Origin: Tricholomella constricta
Lineage: Eukaryota; Basidiomycota; Agaricomycetes; Agaricales; Lyophyllaceae
Assembly: GCA_013368375.1 (NCBI GenBank)
Contig: JAACJP010000013.1
Location: 620,001 to 684,000, forward strand
Reading direction: 5' to 3'
Length of the DNA stretch: 64,000 nucleotides
The notes under the pieces were generated by a model. The model worked only from the letters and a program-made list of their open reading frames with translations, did no database searches and was not told where the DNA came from. Shown here in pieces: positions 22,096-33,587 of this stretch. Each line of letters opens with the position of its first letter. The stretch's first letter is position 1. The position numbers were made by a program, and so were the translations under genes.

Positions 22096-24382
22096 ATGTC
22101 TTCAGCCTCTTCCATCGATGACGCGGAGAAGGGGATTCTTGAGAAGGACGACCTTGCGCTTCCCTTTACCTTGCCCACTATCAGCCTAACGCAGTCGACA
22201 TCGCCGGACAGCGGCGACACTTCCCGTTCCTCCGTACAGCTCCAGTCATCGATCAGCACAAAGCTGTCCGGCATTGCCTCGCCTCCAATACAACCTCCCG
22301 CATTGATACCACCGCTGCCGTCGAAGAAGCCCGGACCTCGCAAAGTCAGCCGTTGGATACGTTTTCAGCTATGGTTCAACACGTATCGGTACGTCACTCG
22401 ATGTCAAACCCAGTCTCCTAGTCCTAATTTTAATTACCTCTGATTAGCAAATTCTTCACCTTCGTCATGTGCATAAACTTCATTGGCATTGTCCTAGCCG
22501 CGGCAGGGAAATGGCAGTATCCTCGACACTATACCGGTGCATGCGTCCTCGGCAACCTGCTCACCGCGATCTTGATGCGAAACGAACTCTTTGGTCGCTT
22601 CCTATACCTCACAGTAAATACCCTATTCGCGAAGGTGACTGAAGCTGAACGCTTTCCTTGATCAGCGCTGAACGTCGTGACTCTAGTGGCCACCGCTAGC
22701 TTTTCGACTCGGATGCACCTCTGTTCTTCAGCATCTCGGCGGCATACACTCTGGGTGTGCAACCTCAGGCTTCTTCTGGCTGATTTTTCGCGTGGTCGTC
22801 ATTTTCAATGACCACAGGGGCAACCACGATTCAGTCTTGATCACAGGTGTGGTCACGAACGTCATTGTCGGAATATCAATTGCTTCTGCCTTCCCATGGG
22901 TGCGGAACACTCATCATAAGTAAGTCTAATACGAGGCAAATAGAATTACACTCAACGAATCACATGTTCAGTGTTTTCGAGCGACACCATCGATTCATGG
23001 GCTGGTCAGTCCCTTAATCGATAAGACTCTGGCCATAAACGCTTACTTTGACTCGTTTTAAGGCTCGGTTTGCTCTCCAGTAAACTTCTTGACTATGCAG
23101 GTGATACAACGGCACTTACGTTTACCTTAGCATGGATATTTGTCGTGCTGGGTGACAGTTACGATCTCGATACCCATTCTTGGAATCCTGATGGAATCCT
23201 TATATTGCGGCAACAAGACTTTTGGTTTATTTTCGGAATGACTATCTTGTGCGTCCGGCAATCCATCGCTCTATGTTCGGCCACTCAATACTTCCAAAAC
23301 AGCGTCATAATCCCATGGTTCACTATCCGTGAGGTCAAAGTGGACGTGGAAATTGTATGCTTTTCTTATTACAAAAGTCTCTGTCTACCAGTCTGATGAC
23401 AGTTCTCTCAAGCCGTCTCCCAAGGTCGTTATCCTGCGTTTCGAACGTGGTATGCAGCAAGGCCTCCTCGCGAGAATCAGCCGAGGTTCCGTAATGGAAT
23501 ATCACGCGTTCGGAATCATCTCGTAGGGTCTTGTCCTCGCCTCCTCACTCAATGTCGCTTAAATTGTAATTACAGAGAAGGGAAAGACGCCAAAGAACAT
23601 TACCTCATCTGTGGGGTCCAGGGTGATTTTACAAGAGCCCTTGTGGATTACCCGCCGCAGCGACTTTGGACTAGGCAAATGAAAGTACGTCTGCGATTCC
23701 ACATCCCCGGTTCTCATATTTAGCCCTGTGACTCAGTTTGCAGGCGTCTCCAACACTTCGACGCTCTACAAGCGGGGTATCAGAGTATGTACAGGCACGG
23801 GTCTTGGCGCCGCCCTTTCGACCTGCTTACAGGTGAGACTACTCCACCCATGCACCTCGGCGTCGTCGGACTAACAGTTTTTGTGTACCTTAGAGCCCAG
23901 ATTGGTGAGCGCCTTTCCTTTCAAGCGCAATGATCCGCCAAATTTCTCCGCGATTTTCATTTTCCGATAATTAAAGTCGTCTTTCGCAGGTATCTTATCT
24001 GGATTGGATCTGACCAAGAAAAGACTTTTGGCCCTACAATATCTGGATTGATCCATCGAAACCTGGGTCCTGACCGTGTGACATTGTGGGACTCCAAAAA
24101 GCGAGGTTTGTATCATCTATTGAATATCATTGTATCGGAAACTAGACACGCATTCATCATTTCAGGGGGACGTCCAGACGTGATGAAACTCATCAAGGAA
24201 ACATATGTATCCTGGGGAGCTGAAGTGGTTTTCATTACGTCCAACTTTCAGGGCAACCAGGAGATGATGGAAGGCTGCAAGGAAGCTGGCATTCCAGCCT
24301 TCGTGCGTCACTGCCTGCTTCCTCGCGTTCTCCGCACCTCCTTACGGCCCGTTGACTGCAGGGAACCTTATGGGATTTTTAA
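22096..24382 (+). CDS. TmpA-like integral membrane protein with ferredoxin-reductase-like C-terminus
   Basis: Thirteen exons (22096-22388, 22448-22634, 22687-22919, 22972-23004, 23063-23248, 23303-23354, 23413-23522, 23576-23684, 23737-23832, 23894-23904, 23990-24105, 24166-24302, 24362-24382) give 527 residues. The N-terminal ~95 residues are Ser/Pro-rich and soluble. Several membrane segments follow, beginning FFTFVMCINFIGIVLAAAG and including VLITGVVTNVIVGISIASAF and LTFTLAWIFVVLGDSY, with HLGGIHSG between. The C-terminal third has FERGMQQGLLARISR, EYHAFGI and a VCTGTGLGAALS nucleotide-binding loop, as in flavin/NAD(P)H reductases. This architecture matches Aspergillus TmpA, linked to conidiation signalling, and the membrane domain fused to some fungal NRPS-like reductases. 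Exon 10 is only 11 nt. Substrate unknown. The gene converges with REX2. Confidence 0.83.
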
Positions 24383-24693
24383 TGCCATCCCTAGACGGAT
24401 GCAAATACCACCGCAGCTCATGAAATGCGCACATGTCCCACCATACCGCAGATTACCTATTTTTATTTGGTTTTTAATCAGGGGCTTTGACAAATATGAA
24501 TTGGGCGTACACGATGGACGCAGTGTCCTCGTCAATTCCTCTTGGAATGCAAGAAACTATATACATTGTGAAAAATAATATATTGCTTGTATCAGCCGTT
24601 TGTACTAGCGACGATAACGCACGAATGGGTTGCATGATACCCCGCACGGGGGACACAAAGCTCTGCTCTACGAGACGGCGATGACGGCAGAGA
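24383..24693. other. Convergent intergenic region between the TmpA-like gene and REX2
   Basis: The 311 bp between the two stop codons show no coding or RNA signal. It presumably holds both 3' ends. Confidence 0.6.
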
Positions 24694-25788
24694 TCAGGGA
24701 GCAACAAAGATGTTTTTTCGATACCATTGCAGCTCTACATGTGATGTTTAGAGAAAGTGGTGTGACAGGTGGGAAAGATTAACCTTGTATAGAGCCACGA
24801 ATATCGTCCAAAGCCCTGGGTGCGATTTTATTAATTATACGAGGACACCTTAGTCAAAGGGCATACCGGTGATTACTGTCAGACAGGCGGGGGATGCCTT
24901 TCCGAGGATACCATCTCCGCGATAATTCCTGTACGAACCAATTATAAGACAAGAAAACACGCAGACTAGCTGTTGCCTACCTTGATTGAGGAAACATCTT
25001 TGATATGCGCATTCGCGTTGGTTATATCAGGGATGCAATTAACAAGAAGACGTACCAACGATGCTATTTGAATGGGAACTGCATCAGTAGGTGCTTTATA
25101 CGAAGTAAAAGGGAGGGAGAGACCGGTAATGAAGCCAATCGATGACTTCTGGCATCGCCTCCACAAGGAACGATCTATCGGCATGAACAGAATTACCCGC
25201 AAGGACGCCGGTTCTTTGCTGAGGGATCCATTTTTTGATGTATGCTAAAACAGATTTGGAAACTTCTTCAAGGGAATGTGGTGACGTTAAGCAGGCCTGG
25301 GTCAGACCAGACTGAATGACTCGGAAAATACATTGTGAGATGGGTCAAATTGTGCATCCAACTATAAGGACGCACCTGGCCGTGCTGCTTCGTACACCAT
25401 TCGCCCATTCTACAGAAGACACGTTATTACGCGTCAATGGCCGAGGTAGGCATGCCACAGACCGATCCAGGACTGCTTTGTCGGTCCTGATAACGAATTC
25501 GAGACCCTTGTCGACGATTTCCAGGTCTCCGTTCGTAATGAGGACCTACTCAAAGCAATAAAGTCAGCGCGTTTGATGGAGCAAGAAGCTACGTACAGCA
25601 ATCTCTAAAATCTTGTCCGTACGTGGGTCGAGTCCGGTCATTTCGCAGTCCACCCAGATTAGCGGCCCAGCGTTGAAATCCAAAGGTTTTGCCATAGATC
25701 TCCTGATTCTATATGTTCGAGTTCCAGGGTAAATAACTGGGGTACGAAGGCGTCTGCAATTACGCAGAAGTCCAGGCGCCCACAGCAT
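24694..25788 (-). CDS. REX2: Oligoribonuclease (REX2/REXO2), DEDDh 3'-5' exonuclease
   Basis: The enzyme degrades very short RNA oligonucleotides, mainly in mitochondria. Exons are 25788-25597, 25545-25463, 25409-25376, 25311-25124, 25063-25056, 24997-24981, 24928-24867, 24815-24784 and 24734-24694, giving 218 residues. The first DEDD motif is in LIWVDCEMTGLD; then GEWCTKQHG-SGLTQ, LAGNSVHADRSFL with the second Asp, the HYRIVDVSSIKELSRRWYP block and SDSNHRALDDI with catalytic His and Asp. Two tiny exons, 8 nt (25063-25056) and 17 nt (24997-24981), are needed to build RIVDVSSIK. The N-terminus before the second Met (MAKPLDF) is Arg-rich and acid-free, a likely mitochondrial presequence. Use of the second Met would give a cytosolic form, as reported for human REXO2; that is inference. 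The gene is divergent from the PTAR1-like gene, 175 bp apart. Confidence 0.95.
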
Positions 25789-25963
25789 AGGCTGGTGGTA
25801 CTAGACAACGATAATTTACGCAGTTACATAACCCGACTTGAGTGCAAAGTGCGTCAAGCAATGTCAAATTGAAATAACGATTCCATCTTCCTCCATCTCC
25901 TCATCGGTACTGTCCACCTTCCTTGCAGCCAATCACTTGCAGAGACTTGAAAATAATTAAAAG

Positions 25964-27088
25964 ATGGAATCCGAAAGGGCAATTGATCTTGTGCGGGAGT
26001 TGGCGAAAATTCTGTCTTCTTCTCCGTAGGTCGTTCCTGCTATTGCTAATAGATTGCATTGCTCAGCACTAAACTCTCATTCTATATCACTTAGCCGTTC
26101 CGTAGAAATCCTTCCTGGAGGTCTTGCGGAATGGGAATATGTGGATATTGTTGAAGCAAGGAAACGCCCAACGCTTGATTTTCCGTTTCTTTACTCCGAA
26201 GGCAACCTCGGGATTCCAAAGAAAGTCCTATACAAACTCTACATGACGGCTGTTTCCTTGTTCAAATCGTCAAGATCTGTGCCAGAACTATGCAGAATTT
26301 CCACTTCTGTCATTCTTTTCACAAATCCTGCCCATCAAACGGCGCTCAATGCCCGGAAACGTCTCGTCCAGAACGGTGACCTCGACCCAGAGAAAGAGCT
26401 TGAATTCACCGAAGTACTCTTCCGAGGATCGAGCGATTGCGCAAAGCAGTCAATCCTTTGGGACCATCGCCGTTGGTCATTCGGACGGCTTTACACGAGG
26501 CGTCTCCATCTTGGCGAGCGCTCTCCCTCACACAAATGGACGACCTCTGCTGATTTACAGCCTCTCCCCGACATCCCCCCCGATGTCATCATTCACGAAT
26601 TTTCGATTATAAGGATGGCCTGTGAATCTCACCCGCGCAACTATCATGCATGGACACACTGGCATTTCATCACGGATATAGTCAGTTCTCGGTTGCTCGT
26701 ACATAAGGATTTCCCCGATGTATATCTTGACCTCCTAACGCAAGAGTTCAATGCCCTAGGTCACTGGATCAATCATCACGTCTCTGATCACTCCGCCATG
26801 TATCATCTTTGTAGTCTGGGTCGACTCTTTGAAGATCTGGCTTTACACTTCCCCGATGCGCTACCCTCCAATGTTACGAATTTATCTCTGGTCGAGCGCG
26901 CGTTTTCCTTGATACAATCATACCCTTCCCACGAATCTCTCTGGCTTTATTTGCGGGAGTCTGCCACACATCTTTCGCCCGAGAGACGGCAGACACTTGT
27001 GGAACAGGTCGAGTCTTCATCGATGTCCCAGAGTCCCCTAGCGAAACGCTTCGTTGCATGGACTTCTGACCATGTATTTCATTCGTGA
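25964..27088 (+). CDS. PTAR1-like protein (prenyltransferase alpha-subunit repeats)
   Basis: Two exons, 25964-26025 and 26095-27088, give 351 residues. The acceptor at 26094 was chosen over an earlier AG because it restores frame without a stop. The protein has alpha-alpha prenyltransferase repeats: NPAHQTALNARKRLV, then ILWDHRRWSFGRL and SHPRNYHAWTHWHFI, and a last WINHHVSDHSAMYHL. The N-R/K-x-x and N-Y-x-A-W signatures are those of Rab geranylgeranyltransferase and farnesyltransferase alpha subunits, but spacing and length fit PTAR1, which human work assigns to GGTase III as alpha subunit for prenylating Ykt6 and FBXL2. A similar role here is inferred. No membrane segment is present. Confidence 0.85.
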
Positions 27089-27441
27089 TCGGTATGCGAT
27101 AAAATTTACGTACTTCTCAATCAAGATTATTGTGGGACCATAAGAAGCGCCGCAAGCCTGTCCAGGATATGTTGTGTGTTCCATTAATGATTGAAAGCGA
27201 TGAATCGATGATATCGTTCTGCTGTACACCCGAGAGGTCAGCTGTAGCAAAGGACTTGCGGTGCAAAAGTGATATGGACGGGGCAGTCTAACCCTTCTGT
27301 AGTTTTAAATATGGCTTTCGAAGGCACGTGACAAACGACGTGTAATGATTCCAACGTGTCCTGTGCTCTGTGAAGCTACTCATTCGGCCTTCTATGACTT
27401 GCTAAGTTTGCTTTGATTCACCTTTGCATCCTTCCGCGAAC
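27089..27441. other. HRD3 upstream region with ACGTG cluster
   Basis: The 353-bp space after the PTAR1-like gene contains the probable HRD3 promoter. Apart from the ACGTG cores listed separately, nothing was recognised. Confidence 0.5.
27325..27358. promoter_or_regulatory. Three ACGTG-core elements upstream of HRD3
   Basis: CACGTG (27325-27330), GACGTG (27337-27342) and AACGTG (27353-27358) fall within 34 bp, 84-117 bp before the HRD3 start codon. ACGTG is the shared core of unfolded-protein-response elements. The clustering upstream of an ERAD gene is the reason for the call; direct binding is not shown. Confidence 0.45.
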
Positions 27442-30400
27442 ATGAAATCCCGCGGCAAACTCAGCGCCCGGAAGGCGACCTGGCTGGCTTTCGGGTTGAT
27501 TGCACTCGCCACTGTATCCCACACGGCAAGTGCATCGGAAACGCCGTCTGTAAGCCTTCATCGTTGCCGCTCCGTTTCTTTCGCAATCGCTCATCGTCGT
27601 TCAGGTACCTGACACTACAATTGCAAGCGTAGAGTCCACGGAAACCTCCACCGGGACAGTGAGGACCACTGACAGCCCTGTATGCGCTCTAACATTTCAC
27701 CATGGGTCATTCAATTCTAATCTGCTATCTTCATAGAGTACTGGAAACTCGAATGCAGGATATGATCAAGCAGCTGAGGGTACGCGCCTAATATGTTGAT
27801 CATTACACACTATCCAACCGACATTCACCGCCGTTCAGCTGCTCGAGCGTACAAGCAAGCCATGGCCACATTAGCATCATTAACTGCACATCCACCAGCA
27901 CACACTTTCGATGCCTATCTGGTGTCTGGGAGCTCAAACACCAAATCACTTCTTTCGAGCTTTCTCCCGAATATCCAAGGCCAGGGTCCCATTGGGAGTG
28001 CTCTGCGCATTGCTGCCAAAATACATCACCATACAATCCGTAGGCTCACTGGAAGTTTGGGAAAAGAGGGCCTGGGGCTCAATTCACGAAGGAAGGAAGA
28101 TGAATTGCGTGGCAAGGCTATCAAAGTGGTGGATCTGTTAGAACATTCTGCGGAATTAGGGAACACGGACGCGCTCTATATGCTTGCGCATGTTTCTCTG
28201 GTGCGTCCTTGTATTTTTTTCTTTCTCTGTCGTACATTCATTTTCTTATTGCTGTGAAATTAGTTTCCCCCAACCCGCCATTTCGCGCCCGACGCAGTTG
28301 CAGCATACAACAAATTCGTGACCCATGCACAGCATACCGGTAACGCTTCCTCACAAGCATACGTTGCTTTCTTCCATAGCACTGGCTACCACAATGTCGT
28401 TCCTGTCGACCAAGCGAAAGCCCAATTATATTATACATTTGCCGCTAATGGAGGGGACAGAGGCGCCCAGATGGCTCTTGGTTACCGCTACTGGAGTGGT
28501 ATTGGGACTCAGGAGAGCTGTGAACGCGCCTCGGTGTGGTACGGTTTTGCTGCTGAGCAAGGTGAGCAAAGCCGCTTCACTTGGGATCATTGACTGAATA
28601 TGTTTTTCTAGTTATCGCAAAGCTTATGTCTGGACCTCCAGGAGGCCGAACACTGCCTCAGACACCGACACGCTTGTCTGACCTTGTGGGCGGCGTTTTT
28701 GGACCAGGCGCTAGCGTCGCTTCCACAGGACTCAATACCCAAAGGCCAGCGATTAAAGCTGGACTTGCACGGGATGCGGGAGAAACTTGGGAAGATGTGT
28801 TGGAATATTACCTTGTACGTGCAAGGCAATCCGTATGCCGGACTGCGTAATGCATCACTTACGATCAATCATCACAGTTCAACGCCGATCGTGGCGAAAT
28901 TGACTTCGCATACCGGCTAGGCAAAATTTTCTACCAAGGTAGCATTTATGGGAGCCCTGGTGGGATTGCGTCCGGCAGCGAAGGCGTTGGCGCCGTGCCC
29001 AGGAATTATGCGTATGCACGTCATTATTTCCAGCAAATAGCACGCCAAGTATGGCCACGAGATCCTTCGAATCCCTTGCAGCATAAGTCTATACCACTCA
29101 AGGACGATGGGCCAGTTGGATACGCGGCCGCCAGTGCGGGATACCTGGGCCGAATGTACCTCAGAGGCGAGGGAGTCCAAGCCGATTTCGCCATCGCAAA
29201 AATGTGGTTTGAGCGGGGAGCGGAGCATGGCGATCGGGAATGCCATAATGGACTTGGAATTATCCACCGAGACGGCTTGGTTCATGGAATGAGGGCCGAC
29301 ATCAAAAAAGCTCTCAAGCACTTTGGAGCCGCGGCTGAACAGGAGCTCGCCGAAGCCCATGTTAATTTAGGCAAATACCATTTTGGTGAGCTGATGTTTT
29401 CCTGGCTTATTCCAGTCTAACTGACTTGTTCAGGTCGCGGTGAGATGGCTCAGGCGACTAAATATTTCGAGACTGCCGTGCATTGTGGATCACCTCTCGA
29501 GGCGTACTATTACCTCGGTGAAATCGCATCTGCTCAGGCCCAGGCTCTAGGTATACTTCCCCATGTCGCCTCGAGCTCCTGTGCTATGGCCGTCTCCTTC
29601 CACAAGCTGGTCGCAGAGCGCGGAGGCTGGGATGAAAATCTACTTCGCGATGCCGAGATTGCATGGATGTCAACGTCCGAGCAAAGCAAGGAAACTGCCA
29701 TTCTCAAGTGGTGGATCGCCGCCGAGAGGGGCTCAGAGGTCGCCCAGAATAACCTCGCATATATCTTGGACCAAGGTCAGCCCAATACACCCACAATGTC
29801 ACTTCAAGCGTTCACTTGCTGACCTTTCAAATTAGATAAAAGTATCCTGCGCCTTACGCGCTTCTCACCCATGACGGCATCCAACGATACTGCACGGCTG
29901 GCACTCACGCAGTGGACGCGTGCTGCGGCTCAACGAAACGTCGACGCGCTCGTCAAAGTGGGCGACTACTATTATCATGGGCTTGGTGTGTCAGAGGAGG
30001 ATGAGTCCACGCGCTTAGAAAAGGCAGCACGTTATTATCAGTCTGCCGCTGACACGCAAATGAGTGCGCTGGCCATGTGGAACTTAGGCTGGATGTATGA
30101 GAATGGCATCGGTGTGCCACAGGTATGGTCTATGTCCATGGTATTTTCTGTGCGCTCATGATTGCCGTGAAGGACTTCCATCTCGCTAAGAGACATTATG
30201 ATCTTGCTTTGGAGACGAATTCTGAAGCATACTTGCCCGTTTTACTTTCCCTCGGTAAACTGTACTTGCGAAGTATCTGGCATACCCTCATGGGAGGCAA
30301 AGGGGGCCTCAATATATGGTATCCCGACGAGGATGAAGCCGGTACGTCGTTGGATGTCATCCCATGTGTTGAGGATCTCTTGACTGTCATATTTAGTCAC

Positions 30401-30960
30401 ATCAAACTCAAAAACAACAGAAAATCGACAACTTGAGGGTAAACAAGAAGACGATAAAACCGCGCAGAATGATGAAGGACATGACTATTATGAGGAAGAG
30501 GATGGTCCTTGGTACCTCGGCAAAGCGAAGGAAGAATTTCACAAACGTCGAAACAGCCAACAACCTCAAAAGCCCCCAAGTGAAGAGGACGACCCAATCC
30601 AGGTCAGTGCTTCTACAAGCCTTACTTGACCCATTACTCATCCTAATTTTTAAGTGGGCGAGAGACCGCAGAAATGCCGAACAAGATCGAGATGGCGATT
30701 TTGGTCCCGAGGATTATTTCGAGGGCGCACTGCGGGGAGGTAATCGGGAAGACGGCGACTTCGACGACCTCCAAGAAACATTGCTCCTTGTCTTCCTTTG
30801 CCTTCTGATATCCGTCCTTCTATACATTCGAACACGCATCGTGGACAGGATGAGGCGTGATCGGAACGATGGGCAGGACCAGCAACGGCGTCCGGCTGAT
30901 CAGGGAGTGTTCCCTCCCCCAGGAGACCCAGCGCGGAATGAGTGGGCTATTCTGCGATAG
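27442..30960 (+). CDS. HRD3: HRD3/SEL1L, ER membrane subunit of the Hrd1 ERAD ligase
   Basis: Hrd3 holds substrates of ER-associated degradation and stabilises the Hrd1 ubiquitin ligase. Twelve exons (27442-27549, 27605-27679, 27737-27779, 27839-28200, 28264-28561, 28612-28814, 28878-29385, 29434-29775, 29836-30122, 30173-30341, 30397-30602, 30655-30960) give 968 residues. It starts with a signal peptide (residues 1-32, hydrophobic TWLAFGLIALATVSHT). The lumenal part has many Sel1 repeats, for example AQMALGYRYWSGIG, AASAGYLGRMYLRGEGV and AMWNLGWMYENGIG, each about 36 residues with the A-x-x-x-L-G...G-x-G pattern. A linker and an acidic stretch (HDYYEEEDG) are followed by a single membrane segment (LLLVFLCLLISVLLYI) and a basic Pro-rich cytosolic tail, as expected for Hrd3 topology. 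All splice phases agree. Confidence 0.93.
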
Positions 30961-31641
30961 CTAAGTACCTAGAGTTTTATTGTATCTATTATGTACTTGA
31001 ATGAACCTACCGAACAAGCTCCAAGCCCAAACATCGGCGTCTTGTCGATGAGGCTCAGGACCGGACGGTACCAAACACAGTGTACGGGTGCTCACCCGAG
31101 ACGAGGGACTCGCTATCCATGGTCGTGCATAACTGGCGATACAGCGAACTGTATACTCCATCAATACTCGATCCACTGACCGCGAGCGAACAGCCAGCAT
31201 TAGGACATGCCTCCTCAGCGGAACTAGCGAGGTATCAGAAGTGGCCATTACACACCAGTATTTGGGGACCTTTGAGCCTATGATGAGCATAAAAACGTTA
31301 ACTGTGATTGATGGGCTCGAGCACCATGTCGGCCGGCAGAAAACAGGATGGGTACCGGCCACAAAAAGTATTTACCGTGACTTTCATTCACATACCTTTT
31401 GAGAGCAAGGCGTCAATGTTTTATCTCAGTACTATTACACCCGCAATCGTGTTATCAAGGCTTACTGTGGAAGTGAGGTTGGGGGTTCAGATTAAGTCAC
31501 GTGCTACTGACAGAACGCGGTCGTTCATTAACGGCGCATCAACTTTAAACATTGTGATAGGTGTCCTCATTGCTCAACCCATCGTCTCGCCCGCTTGCCT
31601 ACCGCCTACCTTCGTCCTCGGCTCAGGACATTCACCAAGCC
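30961..31641. other. Intergenic region between HRD3 and the SWIB gene
   Basis: About 680 bp with short motif-free frames only. A CACGTG hexamer is present near 31500 (tcacgtgc). No RNA gene was seen. Confidence 0.5.
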
Positions 31642-32600
31642 ATGACATTCGATTTCACCACTCTGGAATCCCCAGTCTACGAAATCCTCTCCGCTCCAGG
31701 GATCGACTTGACGACTATCAGCGCAAAGAGCGTTCGGCGTCAATTGCTGAAGGATGTCCCGTCATTGACTCCGGACTTTCTTAGGGAGAACAGGGATGCC
31801 ATTAATCTCGTCATTAATAGGGTATTTGAGAGCGTGAACGCGGCACAGGGCGGTGAGGGGAGCAACGACGTGGAAGAGACTCAGGTACCGGAGGCATCGG
31901 AGTCGCGCAAACGGAAGAAAAAAGTTGATGCGGAGGGGGATAGCGAGGCAGAGGTGAAATATGAGGAAGAGAAGGCAGCGCCTCCGTCGAAGAAGGCCAA
32001 GAAGCTTTCCAAGAATGAGCTCAGTGATGCGGAATTGGCGCGTCAACTCTCCGATGAACTCAATGGACGCTCAAGGCGGACGTCCAGTAAATCACGCGGG
32101 AACTTGAATGGATCTGCGAAGAAGGGCGCTAAGGCGAAGAAAAGCGCAGCGATTGTGGATTCTGATTTTGACAGCGGTGACGAGGATGGCGAACGGAAGA
32201 GGGCCAAACCGAAGAAAAAATCCATTGGCGGCGGCGGCTCTGCAAAGGGTGGCTTTGCGAAGGAATACTCTTTGAGGTAATGCATACAACGACGCGTCGA
32301 AATTAATTATTGATGGCCATTGTTAACGCAGTGAACCGCTGGCGGCTCTCCTCAAGGTCGATAAACTCTCCCGACCACAGGTGGTCAAACAGTTATGGGT
32401 GTATATCAAGGACAACGAACTGCAAAACCCCGGCAACAAAAGGGAAATTATATGCGATGGATTGTTCCGCGCTGTGTTTGGCGTGGACAAAATCGACATG
32501 TTCAAGATGAACAAAGTACTTGGGCAGTAAGTAACGAGGTCTCCTCCACAACGCCATGTTCTGACTGTTCGTCAGACATCTGCACGAGAGCGAGGGCTGA
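31642..32600 (+). CDS. DEK-C / SWIB-domain nuclear protein (UAF30/TRI1-like)
   Basis: Exons 31642-32276, 32332-32526 and 32576-32600 give 284 residues. The N-terminal ~60 residues form a DEK C-terminal-like helical domain (AKSVRRQLLKDVP...LINRVFESV region). A long Lys-rich linker follows with likely nuclear localisation signals (SRKRKKK, GERKRAKPKKK) and a Gly run. The C-terminal ~70 residues are a SWIB/MDM2 domain: EPLAALLKVDKLSRPQVVKQ, LWVYIKDNELQNPGNKREI and VDKIDMFKMNKVL. Yeast proteins of this layout are Uaf30, a subunit of the RNA polymerase I upstream activating factor, and its paralog Tri1. Which of these it corresponds to cannot be told here. Exon 3 is only 25 nt. No in-frame ATG upstream gave a better match. 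Confidence 0.9.
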
Positions 32601-32831
32601 TAGTGCGCTTGAAAGGACATCATTTCCCACCGATCGTCTTCTTTCTCAGCCGCCCTCTCATTATTCTGCGAAACGTTTGGATATGTTTTATCAATATGTA
32701 TTTGCCTAAATTAAAACGGCTAGGTTTACACCAGGAAAAACGGAGTACAGTTAGCTTGTGAACATCACCACGGCCGCAAAACTCGACTGGTTTTAACAAG
32801 GCATCCAGGTTCACTTATAACATTTATATGT

Positions 32832-33587
32832 TCAAGATGCACGATGTTTCCGCTTCCTACACGAGTTCTTAAGCTCATGGCGGTTTCGAGCATCGGTGCG
32901 AGAAAATGACTCCCTACATCTCCGACAACGCCTGGAGTCATCAAAGCTGTTGTCCGAGTCGCGATTGACCTCCGTTCTCTGATGCCTATGTGTCGAGACA
33001 GTGGTGAGATGCCTGAAGAGATCATTTGTTCGCGTGAAAGTTGACATGCACCATGCATATGGACATCGTATGCGGGTTGCAGCTCGGCGCCCATGAAGCG
33101 AAGGTATAGACTCCGAGGACATTTGAAGCCCTCTCCTATCTGCCGCTGTATAACCTGAAAAGACTGGTCTGGACAATCCGTACAATCCAGAAGGGACCAG
33201 CTCGGGATGGGGCGTACGACCGCTTGTCGACGGAGGAGTGACTGAGCGATCCAACCTCGTCTGATTATTGGCATACGTGAACGGCGGCATGTTAATCAGC
33301 AGCGGTTCTTTGGTGGCAGAACATGGTGGAAGTGATGGAAGAAGCGACGTCCCGTCGGATGACAGATGAGTGTTTTCATTGTCGGCGCCACTATCGGCTT
33401 GTCTAGATTCCCAGTGCCTCTGCTTGGTGTAACTATGGTCCTCGGGGTGACCATGAAATGCCTCCGTGCCCCAAAGCTCTGGCGCGCCATTGGCCAGCTG
33501 ATGACCAGCGGAAATAGGTCCCTCTGAGGTGGGTAATACTGAAGGATCATAATATCCACCATATATTGACATTTGTGTGTCGGACAT
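32832..33587 (-). CDS. C2H2-like zinc-finger protein, putative transcription factor
   Basis: An uninterrupted frame of 251 codons. The first 165 residues are polar and look disordered. Two finger-like modules occupy the C-terminus: C-x4-C-x12-H-x5-H in the segment from CPYAWCMSTFTRTNDL, and C-x2-C-x12-H-x5-C in CRRCRESFSRTDARNRH, the latter ending with a basic tail (RKRKHR). Paired fingers of this sort at the extreme C-terminus are common in agaricomycete transcription factors, so a DNA-binding role is likely. The target is unknown. The ATG at 33587 opens a methionine-rich start (MSDTQMSIYGG); an in-frame ATG at 33680 would add 31 residues with no visible feature. Confidence 0.65.
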   Translation of the reverse strand: MSDTQMSIYGGYYDPSVLPTSEGPISAGHQLANGAPELWGTEAFHGHPEDHSYTKQRHWESRQADSGADNENTHLSSDGTSLLPSLPPCSATKEPLLINMPPFTYANNQTRLDRSVTPPSTSGRTPHPELVPSGLYGLSRPVFSGYTAADRRGLQMSSESIPSLHGRRAATRIRCPYAWCMSTFTRTNDLFRHLTTVSTHRHQRTEVNRDSDNSFDDSRRCRRCRESFSRTDARNRHELKNSCRKRKHRAS

